Shown here: positions 1 to 11,902 of the stretch, in pieces | Layout of the letters: every line of letters begins with the position of its first letter | Position numbering within the stretch: the stretch's first letter is position 1 | Source: Gnetum montanum | Lineage: Eukaryota > Streptophyta > Gnetopsida > Gnetales > Gnetaceae | Length of the DNA: 47,446 bases | Direction: 5' to 3' | Assembly (NCBI GenBank): GCA_015680685.1 | Contig: MNCI01005545.1 | Span: 1-47,446, forward strand | Notes under the pieces: model-generated | Database searches by the model: none | What the model was told of the DNA's origin: nothing | The model's input: the letters and a program-made list of their open reading frames with translations, nothing else | Made by a program: the position numbers and the translations under genes

Positions 1-1298
1 TTTACTTCAGCAGATTTGGCAAAGCCTAAGGCCTAAGCAGCATAACATGCGATCTCTCGTGTATTCCACTAAGTCTTTTGTCCAAGGGCAGATTTACGCT
101 CTGTTACGCAAGGTAGCGTAATGAGCTTCGAAAACGTCAAAGAGAATCCCAAGGAAGTGCAACAGATCAAGTTACGCTCATTACGCAACGCAGCGTACGT
201 CAGCGTGATCCATCACCAAGTTAATCATTGTTTACGCTTCACTACGCCTGGCAGCGTAAAGCAGTTTGAGTTGTTTACTTTTATGCTTTATTACGCTCTC
301 ACACGTGACACAATGTGTACGAGCATAATATAGCCTAAAATCAATTGAGACATGCCCAATCCACACTTGTTACTCATACGCACAATACGCAGATGTGGGT
401 ATTGTGCGTAGTCATGAATTTCAACACAAGGACGGTCAAGTCAACGATCTTCTGAAGGGTTTGAAACACATGTCATCATAGCCACGCCTTCTTCACATAT
501 TGTCAAACCTATAAATATCCCAGTTGGCGAAGAAAAACGAAGGAACACGAAGACACAGAAAGAGACAGAGAAAGAAAGCTGCATTTTGGCAACTTTTTGG
601 CAGCACTATCTTTCAATAGAGACAGGAGACATTTTTTTTGTTGGAGCATTGGCAGCAGGTGTAATTGGCCCCTTTAGCAAAGACACAATTTTCTCCATTG
701 GTGATCACTGGCAATTTTGAGCAGAGACTACCCAAAGCAAAAGGAGTAGATCAGAGATCAAGAGATCATCTGACATGGCTTGCGAGCTCTATTGATCAGA
801 AGCAGTTGATCGATAGACGTCAGAACATGACCTTCCTTGCATCCCATTTCTGGCATACGAGGTAGATCAGAATCTGTTTTGTACTTCTGCTTAGATAGTT
901 TTCCTATTATTTTTTGTTTGCTTCACGCAAGGCAATTGGAGTCTCCCTAGTGTAACGTGATATACAAAATATTCATTTTTCGAGTCAAAGCCATAGATCT
1001 TGAAATCACGCGTTTCTCTCGTGTCTGATTCCTTTTACCGTGTTAGCGTTATCATTGTTATAATTCATCTACATTGTTTTTCTCTCATTTTGCAACTCAT
1101 CAAATCAAATCGTTCCACGCAACATTCATAATCTCCATCGATTTACTGATTTAGTAAGTCCCTGTCTGATCGAGAAGACCCTTCAGGGCACCGCGGATTT
1201 GTTTTTTCCCCAGCACAGCCCTCACACTGATCCGTGGTTGAGACTATTTACACAGATTTTTTTTGGTATTCCAGCTGCCAACATTTTCCATCGTTACA
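1..1298 (+). repeat. 5' LTR of element 1 (start outside the window)
   Basis: The last 60 or so bases (about 1238-1298) match 14,345-14,404 closely, sharing TTTTTTTTGGTATTCCAGC and a terminal GTTACA, after which the two sequences diverge. This marks the LTR/internal junction. The segment has a TATA box at 510-517 and no long reading frame. The first 450 bases are strikingly rich in TTACGC and its complement. The 5' end of the LTR cannot be seen. Confidence 0.7.
510..517 (+). promoter_or_regulatory. LTR promoter TATA box
   Basis: TATAAATA in the context ACCTATAAATATCCC is a good plant TATA box. It lies inside the 5' LTR about 790 bp before its end, in sense with gag, as expected for the U3/R boundary. 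Transcription would be expected to start roughly 30 bp downstream; this is inferred. Confidence 0.6.
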
Positions 1299-1302
1299 GT
1301 TT

Positions 1303-1321
1303 TCAGGTGCTAGAAGGAGGG
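1303..1321 (+). other. Primer-binding-site-like block of element 1
   Basis: Directly after the LTR end comes AGGTGCTAGAAGGAGGG. A near copy, TGGTGTTAGAGGGAGGG, lies at the same place in element 2 on the minus strand (36,090-36,107). Conservation at the LTR/internal junction of two diverged elements supports a role in priming minus-strand DNA synthesis. The matching tRNA was not determined. Confidence 0.55.
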
Positions 1322-1565
1322 CCTGAACCTTCGATTCGTATTTTTACGGGTAGCCCTATTAGCGATCTATACCCACGCTGTCAAAAAAAATGTGAACGTG
1401 ATACCTCTAGAGAAGTTTACGAAAACTCGTGTGGTATAGATCAGTTACTTTAATGATTCCTCTGGAATCCTACAGGGTAGAAAGCCTAAACACGATCTTC
1501 TTTGTCCATCATTTTTTTTTTGCTCTTAGATCTAGTTATTTATTGTCAACTAATCTACTTGATCA

Positions 1566-4060
1566 ATGGATCCATATTACACAACCACAACCACCATGGT
1601 CACCGCTGATTTGGGTGCCACATCTATGGACCCTATAGCTGTCACCAGACCAGCTTCTAGTGTAGCAGGACCTCAGGGACCATCACGTTGGTCATTGAGA
1701 CTGCAGGGAAAAGGCCCAATATTTACTGTCGTGACCCCTGAGGAATACAACTTTATCTACGTCAAGATCCAGGTGAAGGTTGCCCTTAGTCGAGCTGAAA
1801 TCAAGGCGAAACGAAATTTTGAGATGATCCATCGAGGGTGTCAAGATTTCACCCCAACAGCCTATGACATCATCCCTTTAATAGACCATCAACATGAAAT
1901 TATAACACATTTGGTCATGGCTAAGAGCTAGGCTATGCGGGCTATGATGAAATGCCAAAATGGGGAGGAAGAGGATGACGAATTTGCAGCCCAATCTGAA
2001 CATTTGTATCACACTCTTAGTCCCCATACTTACGTCAATCCATTATTCCCTCTCAATGGAGAAGCTGCCCCACTCAATCCATCCATGACCACACAGACGC
2101 ACATCCCTGTCATTCCGCAAGCCATTGCGTAGTCATCTGGGCTACAAGTGCAAATACCCCAAGATAATAGGTGGCCTCGTCACCACGCATGCTCAGCATT
2201 CCGTCGATGGTTCCAGCATCCACCACGTCCCATTTCATCCTGCAGATCCAACCCCAAAACGCATCCACAACTCGTCCGATGCAGACTCAATCGCTTCCAC
2301 CCCCTTCAACCCAACAAATCACCACAGTTGTTCAGCCACAGACATTCATCCAATAGCCTGTTGCGAGTTAGTGGACCATCCCCACGGCACAACATAACCA
2401 GTTTGCGGTATACAGTGTGCAACCCTCGGTGGCACCCACGACGCATATTCCACAAGTGGTCCCGCAATATCCCTATCCTTATCCCACATAGCCAGCGGTG
2501 GCTAATCTGTCTTCCCAAACTGGTGGAGGATGGTCTTCATAGGCACCCCTACCTGCAGGAATCCCTGCCCCACCATCTACTGGCCAAACCATCCCACCAT
2601 TTCCACTGCCTGGCACAGCTTTCCCAGGTCACCCCCTACTCCTCCTGCACAGACACCTCCACCAATAGGTCTAGACCAAGCCTTCCTACTTATTCAAAGC
2701 CTCAATGAGGAGGTTAGGCAACTTAAGGCCACTGGCTCAAACACTATACAGATCATGGACTTCTACCAAGATGATCCTATTAGTCCAGCGGTCCCCATGT
2801 TGTCATTGCCACCAGGGATGTCCTTACCTCATTTTACCAAGTATAATGGGGAGGGGGATCCTAACGCTCACTTGGTCACCTTTAGATTGAATCCTTGTTG
2901 TTGCAACAGTGGCCTCACACAATTATCTGAGCCTTTGCTATGTCTCTGACAGGGAAAGCTCTAGATTGGTATCGAGCCCTCCCACGCTCTTCCATTTCAA
3001 CCTTGGAAGAGCTTCTGACATAATTCGTGAATCACTTTAAATACAACTTAAAGCCGGAAGTCACGTTAGATCAACTCATGGGAGTGAAACAGGATCCTCT
3101 CGAACCAGTCCAGAAGTTCATACAGCGCTAGAATGCTACTTTGAATGAAATCCGTGAGCCAATCGTGGAGTCGCACTTACTGGCCATCTTCAAAGGAGTA
3201 GTTAATGACTCTATCAAGTCAAAGCTGTATTATCTTTCTCCTAACTCTTTACATCAGGCCTTCACTCAGATCAGAAGAATCCAAGATGCTGCGGAGGCCA
3301 GCAAAGACCCAACATATGTCACCTACAAAAATGCTCACAACAAAGGCAAGGACAAAGGCAAAGTGATGACAATGACAATCGCTGTGCTGGCTAAGGGCAC
3401 AAAGAATAAGAACAAGAAGGCACCTATGGCACCTCCTGAGACCACGACTAATGCAGGTAGCACCAGCCAAGACACAGCTGCCCCTGAAGGGGCCCCCCAG
3501 ACAAAACCAAACTTTGAGCATAAAGACCGCTCAAAGTATACAGCCCTACCTGTAAAACATTCAGAACTATTGAAACAATTGTTAGGGGCTGGATACATTC
3601 AACCCAAAAGGGTATCCGAAGAAGCTCTGAAGCGTCACAGATGTCATTGTGAACTGCTGAAGAATCCTTCTTTAGCCCTACCTAACGAACCACCAGTTCC
3701 GAAATCTTTTAGGCTGGACCATTTTTGTGACTACCACCAGTTGTGTGGTCACGATACAGATTACTACTGGGCATTGAAGGAAGACATTCAACGCATGATC
3801 AATGACAGTCATTTGAAACTAGACGGCAGTAGTCCGACGTGTCTGGAAAACTAGGCATTGCATGTGTATAATGATTCGTTGAATGCAAACGACGCACCCT
3901 ATACTATCAATGTAGTGAGTACGGACAGTGAGAGGAAGGCACCACCCAAACAACCTTTCATTTTTCATGTACCTACCAACTCACAACAGGGGGAAAACCT
4001 TTCATCGATAGCCAGTGGCTTTTCAAGGCCACCATTCATCATTCGGGCACCTTCTTAGAA
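1566..4060 (+). pseudogene. gag: gag of element 1, with frameshifts and stops
   Basis: Structural capsid-like protein that would package the element RNA. The likely start is the ATG at 1566 (MDPYY), after a leader at 1322-1565 in which nothing else was seen. An N-terminal block to about 1931 matches element 2 around 34,900-34,990. A long Pro/Thr/Gln-rich linker with frameshifts follows (about 2000-2700). The retrotransposon gag domain runs about 2750-3330: PHFTKYNGEGDPNAHL, then DWYRALPRSSISTLEELL with an in-frame stop just after it. A zinc-knuckle-like motif, CDYHQLCGHDTDYYWALK, is at about 3727-3780; its usual last Cys is Tyr. A stop lies at 3852-3854 and the frame resumes to 4058. Element 2 carries all these blocks in the same order, which supports the assignment. 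Confidence 0.88.
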
Positions 4061-4484
4061 TGCCACTCAGCCATGTAGTAACAGCAAAGCCATGGCCTCG
4101 TCCGCGCCCATGCATAGGGCACCCTTCATTCTCAGGCCGCCAAAGCCACCGGCTGCTCCTCTCACGTAGGGGCAGGCCTCTAACCAAAATTGCCAACCAC
4201 CACCCGACAAACAAAAGGGAGTGGACACATCTATTAACGCTGCTTGGCTTCCCTAAGCCTAGGCCCCTAGCCTCTGTACCTTCACCTATACCTTAGAGGC
4301 AGGATAAAGGTGCAGAAACGTAGCCACCTCCTCTGCGAGAAAAAGAACAACCCCCTGATTGACATCATTTCACCTCGGGAGATTCATCTCTTGGGAAGGA
4401 TGGAAGAAGACAAGGGGAATAAACTACCTAGCCGGGAAAGGAACCTCCTCGACGCGTTCACACAAGTCAAATAAGATTTGAAAC

Positions 4485-5320
4485 AAAAAAATACAACGTT
4501 GAGCCTTTATGACCTGCTCATGACATCCCAAGAACACCGTGAGGCTATGGTCCACATGCTGACATCAATACCTGTGGATGAAAGCTTACCAGCAGAGGAA
4601 GAAGTAATACACGCTATCATGTTTCTTTCCGAAGCTGAGTAACCCAAGCCTACCTCACTGACCTTTCATGACGGGTCCATCAAAGATGATCCTGAGAAAG
4701 GTCAAGTGACCACTGAACCCATGTTCATCACCATTCAAGTCGGTCAGTACCTGATCCAGAGGGTACATTTGGATGACGACGTAGCTGCAAATGTCATTCC
4801 TTATCCCATCATTTATAGGTTGGGTCTAGTCGACCAGATCATTCCCATGAAAACAACATGCGTAAAGTCGTTCAATGGAGCAAGGGTTCAGGTCAAGGGG
4901 ATGGTGCGTATTGAGTTTGTGGTAGGAGATCAATTCCCAATGGATGCCACATTCCTAGTTATCGAGGAGATGCTTGGGTTCAACTTGATCTTAGGGAGGT
5001 CCTGGTTAGCCCAGCTGAGGGCAGTTTCATCACCAATACATCAGGAAATACACCTATCCTACGTAGGAGGGGAGGTCATAATACGCGGTGATGAAATCAC
5101 CCCCAGGACTGTCAACAATATTGAAGAAGAACAAGGTTCGGAGATAGAAACATCGGATGATCAGACCCATCTTCAAATCCCTCGACAAACTGAAACCAAT
5201 GATGATAGTCTAGCCTTGGTCAACCTGCCATTTCAGGATGGCGGCATGGAGGAGTCAAACTGTAAACCTCTCCACCCTTACGCAACACTGAACGTAAAGG
5301 CCATTAAGAAAAAATTCTAA
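4485..5320 (+). pseudogene. pro: gag-protease linker and aspartic protease of element 1
   Basis: Retroviral-type aspartic protease that would cleave the polyprotein. An upstream linker (about 4500-4637, SLYDLLMTSQEHREAMVHML) also exists in element 2 and ends at one in-frame stop (TAA near 4638). The protease reads from about 4706: the active-site region is HLDDDVAANVIP, where the family usually has a Gly after the catalytic Asp, so Gly has become Asp. The second conserved block, NLILGRSWLAQL, is intact near 4980-5015, followed by IHQEIHLSYVGGEVIIRGDE. The domain is open to the stop at 5318-5320, but the active-site change should inactivate it. The stretch at 4061-4484 is a poorly conserved, basic, Pro-rich linker with several stops. 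Confidence 0.85.
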
Positions 5321-6130
5321 GTTAGTGGTTGAACTGAATGGCATTTACGCGCATTCTTATGTTTTTATCAATTATCGCTGTTTACGCTTAGTAGTCTGTT
5401 TTCATCCAATGCATATTTACGCAATAGAAATTGTGAATGTCGATGCTTGTCATTCCTTACGCTATTACATTTCTGTTAGGTACGCATTTACGTCTTTTTG
5501 ATCACTTTAGTCCAAATACGCAAAAAATACATTACCATCAATTACGCTCTCTACATTACGCCAGGGCCCACAACGGCCTTAAACTAGTTATGGCCCGCAA
5601 TGTCCTAAAACTAGTTTCCAGATTACACAAACTCACCAGATGGCCCGCAATGGCCTAAAACTAGCCATGGCCCGCAATGGCCTTAAACTAGCAATTTCAT
5701 TCCGTCGCAACATAACTTAGGAAAAATCATTAACAACTACACTTACGCTTTGCAAATAAAAATGCAAAAGAAAAAAATTAAATAGACATTTAAAATCGCC
5801 AGAAAATCTCATAGCTAGTCTTTCAGTCATTCGCATAGTCATTGTTGACAACAATCAATAATACCATGCATAAATCACAATTACGCATCTCCTCTGATGC
5901 CACTGTCACCAGTATCTCTCAAATCCAGCTCTAGTCCTAATAAATCATCCTCTAGTAGCCCTTTATTCTGGGAAGTATTCCTTCATGAGAAATTTCCTCT
6001 TCATGAGGTTCTTGCTCTTACACTGGCTCCACAGGAGGATGCTCTTCATCACTACGCCCCTCTTCTTGTACTTGCTCCTCAGCTAGCTCACCTTCTCTAT
6101 CCTCTTCGGGTACCTAGATACAGAGAACAT
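5321..6130 (+). repeat. Non-coding spacer with a short minisatellite
   Basis: The spacer between protease and the antisense gene has no supported coding region. At 5565-5697 there are four degenerate units built on GGCCCGCAATGGCCTTAAACTAG, about 25-30 bp apart except for one wider gap. The same motif family recurs after integrase in element 1 (13,678-14,165) and in element 2 (20,151-20,246, and one unit at about 22,258). The flanks are rich in TTACGC (for example 5345-5570). Confidence 0.7.
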
Positions 6131-6193
6131 ATTAGCAAAATAAAACTTGACAACACAAATAGAAAATTTAGACTTAGTCATGATTAGACTTAC

Positions 6194-9100
6194 TCACGAT
6201 GGCCCTGCTTCCGCAGCAAAGGGAAGCTTTTCCAAGCCGGCCTGTAGGCGGTCCATGATTTCATCCTCAGTCAGGTCAGACCACACTTCATCTCCTAGAG
6301 TAGCTCCAGCCTTCACCTTCCCTTTCTCCATGCTAGTCCAGCGAGGTGGGTTAGGAAAGAAAGTAGGGATGGTAGTCTGACCCCCAGGGAGAGTCACTTC
6401 CCTTTCCTGGGACGCACTTACAGTAAACTGCTCTTGAAACTTTTTGAAAGCTTTGGATGCACCAATGACATCCAGGAAGACTCGCAAGGATTGGGCTTCA
6501 ACAGCAGAATCATGATAATGTTGACGATAAGCGATACTTTCTCACTTATACAAATGTTTGTGGTCCTTTTCCTTCTGCCCCCATTCTTGCACACTTGCGC
6601 AGTAATCCCTCCAGTCTTGGCTTTTCTAAGCTAATAGCTCTATCTGCATCTGCTGCTCCACCAATGCTTAATTGGTTTGCATGCTGTTTTTGATGGTAGT
6701 CCAATAATGGGAGTAGTCAATAACAGCGGTGTGCCAGTCCTCGTCACCTGTTTCCCATGCCTGTAGGAACTCGCATCGTAATTTTTGGTCCCTGATCTCT
6801 TTGGTCAGAGACTCATTCTTCTTCTCTAACCTCTACACCCTTTTCTAGAGGTTTTCATTTACACTCTTACTCTCCCATAAGGAGCGTCTTGAGCATAACG
6901 CACATTTACGCATCTATTCATAAATGTGGCGTGGCACGATTGCCCCATCAGATGGAGGCTTCACTGTGTCCAAATCAATGGGCTCCGTTGGGTCCCATCG
7001 AAGGCAAGCTCCTAACAGCAAACATTATCAATGTATATGACACATTACCACTGTATAATAAAATAAACCTTTTACAGTTGCAACGTACCAGCCTCAAGAT
7101 TAACGCGCTCAAGGCATTCGATCATATCGCTGACAATGAATTCCATGAAGCCAAACTTGTCAGGAAAGTCTCTCCACACTCTGCTCACAGCGATGGATGT
7201 GGATGCATCCTCTTCTCCTATAGCGTAGTCAAGTTAGAAACTCTAAATATTAACAGAATTCTACAAAGTTTCCAACATGCTCATTACCTCTACCAGTGAC
7301 AGTGGGAAGCTCGCCAACATCTTCAGCCTCCTTCCTCTCTTCATGAACAAGAGTCTGTGTGTCGCTTGTCCCAACAGCTGGGGACTCCTTAAGCACAGAA
7401 ATCTATGCATGGCTCACCCTAACAGCTGGGGCCTCCTTTTCTAAAACTAGGGCCCCTTCCCTGCAACTTAATATCATAGCCCCTATTTCAGGGGTCAGCT
7501 GCTCCGTAGCTTTCCCTGGTCATATCACATAATATGCTTAATACGATTCAAAATATCCTAAATAAACATCGCATAATACCACTTTCAGTACATTTCTTTC
7601 ACACTTACTAGGTGGAGGTTTACTCCGCTAAACTCTGACTTCCATAGTTTGACCTGTGCCACTCCCAGGCTCCGCAAATTCTACGCTGAGCTGCAGGTTC
7701 TACAATTTCTGCTGCCAAACATTTCCCTCATGAGGCATTGCCAGTGTATGTAGGCATTATCCCGCCTATGCTATCAAGGCCTCACATTCGAGACGCCACC
7801 AAATCTCTGGTCGTTATAGACAGAGATTCCCCAATCCCTTCCTGGGGATCCTGTCCATGCGTAGTGCTGAAAATGTAGGTAATTCAAGGTCTAGATAGCT
7901 GGTCTCGGTCTTGCTGCACCCAGATCCCATTCCTTTGGATAAACCAAGAACTCAGCAAAACACTGAAGGCAGGCTATGAAGAAGGCGTAATGCACGTTGA
8001 AACGAGACTCAAGCTTCTTGCGAAGCCTGATCATCTCAGTGCGTAACCCCTCAACAAAATAGCTTGCCCAGTTGAACTGGGTCCCTTCCTCGATAACCTC
8101 CCGCATAATACAGGTCTGCTCTATGGAAAAGAACCTCCTCTGTGAGAGTGTTTTGGGGAAAGCCTGGGCCCAAAAAAGGGGATAAATTGTCTTGGCGATT
8201 TCTAGTTTGATTCTTTCACAAGGGATCCCTTTAGGCTTCTTCTTGACCCCTACCCACTCCTCCAGCCACTTTTAGCAATTGAGACTCCTATTCACCTTTT
8301 CCTCTATGGGAAGACCAACAGAGGGGATGCCAAAAAGGTCTTCAAAGAGCTGAACATCAATGTCAAAACTTACACGCATGTGATACACACGTGTGCAAAA
8401 ACGCTTTGCCCTTTCGCTGAAGGAGTTGACCAGCATTAACATTTCACTGGCAGGGACATCAGGGGTCATGGCTAAAAATAAATGCATTAGCCTTGCTTCT
8501 TGTATCTTGGAGACCACCACAACTGGGGCTGCCGCATGGCCGAGCTAGCGTTGTGCATCCTTGATGTCGCCGTAGCGAAAGAGGAGGGTATTCGCCTCGT
8601 GGCCGGAAATTGTAAGGGTAATCTCCCGAGATTCCCTGACTAAACAATGTAAGACACAGGTCAAACAGAAAATACTATTACACAACATACACAATTCACA
8701 ATTCCACCACGCAACAATAGAATATGCAGCAATTTTACCAGGTCCAAATGGCAAAGGAAATGGAGGAAGTTTCCTCTGCACGTTTGTAATGGTAAGGGGC
8801 GAATCCAAGGTCCAATCATCATGTAGCCACCCAAGATTTTGGCAATTCTCAAAAGCGTCAGCGTAACAGGTGGGGTACTCATGAATGTCGAATCCAATCT
8901 GCCCCATCACACCACCGCGTATGTTGCTAGTTGAGGTAAACGCCTTTATTGTCGTTTTGGTCCATGACAAAGTATCACCATCGCCTACTAATCTGTTCTC
9001 ATGAATAAAAGACCTGTACCATACCACATAGGCTCATCTTACATTTTACAAAACTCAAAAAATAGACAGATAATGACAATATAGCCAACAAAACTGCTTA

Positions 9101-9930
9101 CCTGCCTGAGTAGTATATTGTGCCTGGTGGGTTCTGGAAATAGGTCGAGACATGGTAGGCCACGAACAAGGTGTTATATGCATGGTAGCAACTAAACTGG
9201 GCCATTTCCCAGATCTAGCCTAAGCACCTCAAACCTCGAGCACTAAAGTCTCAGTCCTGGGGACGACCAATATCAATGGCTTCGTCTATCAAGAACACCA
9301 AAATTCCCTATGCGGAACCCACTAACAGGTGCTCCAAAATGGCACAAGCAATATCGCCTGACAAATTAGACCATATAATAATGCTGTAGTTACATAGTAA
9401 AAATTGCAGAAACTCCAGCATGCCCTTTCAAAACCATATGGCCTTCCCATGCAACCGAGTGTGCGGAGGAGGGACATTAGGCACGATTGGGTTTATGCAG
9501 CACAAAACCCCAACGATATCTAAGACAATTAGGACAGGTCTTAGCATAACACTTTACAGAAAACGCAATAAACATATCAACATCTAAATTCACATTTGCA
9601 TGTTTAAATATAGGAAACCTACAAATTACACTTAACTATTCATGCCAAAATCACCCAAACCCTTGCAACGACGCAAGGTTTGTCCCTGACAATGGCGATA
9701 GATGCATCCCATTAAACCCTCGTCTTAGCGTAAGGTCCATAATCTAAAACCCTCATTTATGCGAACAATGCTATAGAAATAAACACTGCTAAAACAACAC
9801 AAGTACGCAAGGAATGTCCTACCAGCTCAAAGGCATAGGGTCCCTCACTTCGACCACCGCCTACGAAGCGCCCTGCAGATTCTCTTGCACCTTGTCGATT
9901 TTAGTCAATTTCGTGTTCTTCCATTTCACT
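6194..9930 (-). pseudogene. Antisense gene inside element 1, probably spliced, function unknown
   Basis: Minus-strand coding blocks lie between protease and RT. From the 5' end: a possible first exon near 9926-9806; a block at about 9517-9102 (INPIVPNVPPPHTRLHGKA, then a hydrophobic stretch); a block at 9037-8739 (YRSFIHENRLVGDGDTLSW); a block at 8635-7880 (VQLFEDLFGIPSVGLPIEEK, later FNVHYAFFIACLQCFAEFLV); an acidic, Pro-rich part (7515-7288); then a coiled coil (about 6840-6490) ending near 6194 in WSDLTEDEIMDRLQAGLEKL. GT...AG introns fit at 8738-8636, 7608-7516 and 7287-7218. Element 2 carries homologous blocks in the same order and antisense position. I recognise no family. A few stops show that it is decayed. 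Extra antisense frames are known in Tat elements, but usually between integrase and the 3' LTR. Confidence 0.72.
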
Positions 9931-10385
9931 TTAGGTGCAATTATCACAATCTCAAAACCTTCACAATTTCACGTTCTTGGAATCTATGCACTACAAGCTT
10001 CTGCTCCTCTTCCTCTCACTTTGTAACAGTTAGAAATTCGAATTCGCGACAGCCAACAGCCTGTTCTTACTTAAAACTGCTTGCTTATGTGCAATATTTA
10101 ACTAACTTGATACTTGATTTTAGCAAGACTTACCCAAATTCTGGTGTCAATATGAGCTGGAACACGAGGATCAAGGCATTAATTGCACCAGATATCACAT
10201 GCATTACGGTTCAAAACGACCCTAAACTACTATAGCTTATCTCCTCATAATCAGGTCTCATTAATGATAGGCTGTTCGCAAACTTTAAAATTCAGTTACC
10301 TTTACACAGCAAAGTCACGTCATTTCCTGTACATTAAACTAAATGTTATTCATTCAACACTTATCACACCAAACTTAGTACCTGT
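9931..10385. other. Spacer between the antisense gene and RT
   Basis: No convincing coding in either direction. By position it would hold the promoter of the minus-strand gene and the upstream part of the RT polyprotein. No clear TATA box or repeat was identified. In element 2 the matching interval is expanded to about 4 kb and carries the tandem array. Confidence 0.4.
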
Positions 10386-10401
10386 CTAATTACTCTCGCA
10401 T

Positions 10402-11862
10402 TTGACACTTTTGCAGGATAATTCACAGATGAACGAAATTTTGTCTACACTGCTAGTTTTAGCAAGCCCACACGGTGAAGTCATTAGACAACTTGATCCC
10501 ACATTAATAGAAACTAATCTAGTCCTTGATGATGTAATTATAGCCACATCGAAAACATCTCCAAACTGGCCAGAGCAATCGACGCACACGCTAGATCTGG
10601 AAGCTAGAGATGTAACTGAAGATCCACTCAATGAAATTTCTATGGTTACGCATAATGGTGAGACTAAAAATCTCAAGGTTAGTTCTCTATTAGACGAAAA
10701 GACACATGATGATATAAAACGGGTCCTCCAGAGTAACATCACAGTGTTTGCATGGTCATACGAGGATATGCTAGGACTAGAACCAAGATTAATTGAACAC
10801 AACATAATTCTAGATCAAGCCAGAAGTCACGCTAGCAATATGTGATGAAATCACTAAGCTGTACCAGGCAGGTTTTATAGTAGTTCCCAAAAAGACTGGA
10901 GGAATATGCATTTGTATAGACTTCTGGGACTTGAACAAAACTACAATCAAGGATAACTTCCCATTGCCAAGTATCGACCAATTGGTGGATACAACCGCTG
11001 GACATGCGCTTTTGTCCTTCATGGACGGCTTCTCAGGTTACAATCAAATATGCATCAACCGAGAACACCAACTAACAACAATGTTTATGACACCTTGGGG
11101 GACCTTCTGCTACACCATGATGCCTTTTGGCTTAAAAAACACCGGAGCAACATATCAATGAGCTATGATGTACATCTTTAGCGATTACCTCTTAGGAAGG
11201 CTAAATGATTATGTCGATGATATAGCTGTTAAGTCTTTAAAGTATGAAGATCATTTAGAGGATCTGGAGTTAGTCTCAAAAGATGCTCTAAGTATGACCT
11301 TTGACTTAACCCAAAAAAGTGTGTATTCGGAGTCAAAACCAGACGCATGCTAGGTTTTGTGGTAATGGAAACTGGCATAAGCGTAGACCCTGACAAATTC
11401 AAAGCCATTGTTGAATTGGCACCACCTACAAGTCTTAAGTAATTACGCGGATTATAGGCGAGGTTACATTTTATCAGGTAGTTCATCTCGAGATTAACCG
11501 ACAAGCTACACCCTATGCAACATTTACTTAAAAAGGGGGTTAATTTCGAATGGACAGACGATTGTCAGCGTGTATTCGACAGCTTGAAGCAAGAGCTTCA
11601 ACGCTTGCCAATAGTTTTCCCACCGCAAAGGGATCAACCATTCTATATCTATCTCACAACTTCAGACGTAGCCTTAGCAACGTTACTCTGTCAAAGGAGG
11701 GGTGATGGGTCGGAAGTACCCATCTACTACTTGAGTCATGCTCTATGTGTGTATGAAACGAGGTACGATGAAGTCGAGCGTAACTGCGTAGCATTAGTAT
11801 TTATGCTCAAAAAGTGCAGACATTATCTTTTCCATAGCCAAGTTAACANTCATAGAGCCTGA
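10402..11862 (+). pseudogene. pol: Reverse transcriptase and first RNase H of element 1
   Basis: Reverse transcriptase copies the element RNA; the linked RNase H removes it. An upstream linker (DDIKRVLQSNITVFAWSYED, about 10,708-10,770) runs into RT. At about 10,880 LYQAGFI joins VVPKKTGG directly: the roughly 12 residues present there in element 2 are missing. RT core follows: FPLPSIDQLVDTTAGHALLS, WGTFCYTMMPFGLKN, a TGA in place of a coding codon at 11,160, and the catalytic YVDD near 11,211-11,222. A frameshift near 11,310 moves the frame to KTRRMLGFVV-type sequence. The RT-linked RNase H follows at 11,515-11,862 (HLLKKGVNFEWTDDC, then SEVPIYYLSHALCVYETRYD). The frame ends at an isolated N at 11,849, where sequence is probably missing. 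Confidence 0.9.
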
Positions 11863-11902
11863 ATTTCCAGATGAATATGTACATAGTGTAAGCCCTATCC
11901 TA

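Noticed and set aside
121-333. 70-codon plus-strand frame in the LTR of element 1
   Set aside because: Its sequence is mostly the TTACGC-rich repeat read as codons. There is no domain or context for a gene.
1262-1282. TTTTTTTTGGTATTCCAGC as the primer-binding site
   Set aside because: The same sequence occurs at the end of the right LTR stub, and the shared part continues to GTTACA, so it lies inside the LTR. The block after it is the better PBS candidate.
3249-3598. Minus-strand frames over gag of element 1
   Set aside because: Shadows of gag, which is clearly coding on the plus strand and conserved in element 2.
10386-11504. Minus-strand frames over RT of element 1
   Set aside because: Shadows of the RT region. 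They are not part of the antisense gene, which starts beyond 9,806.
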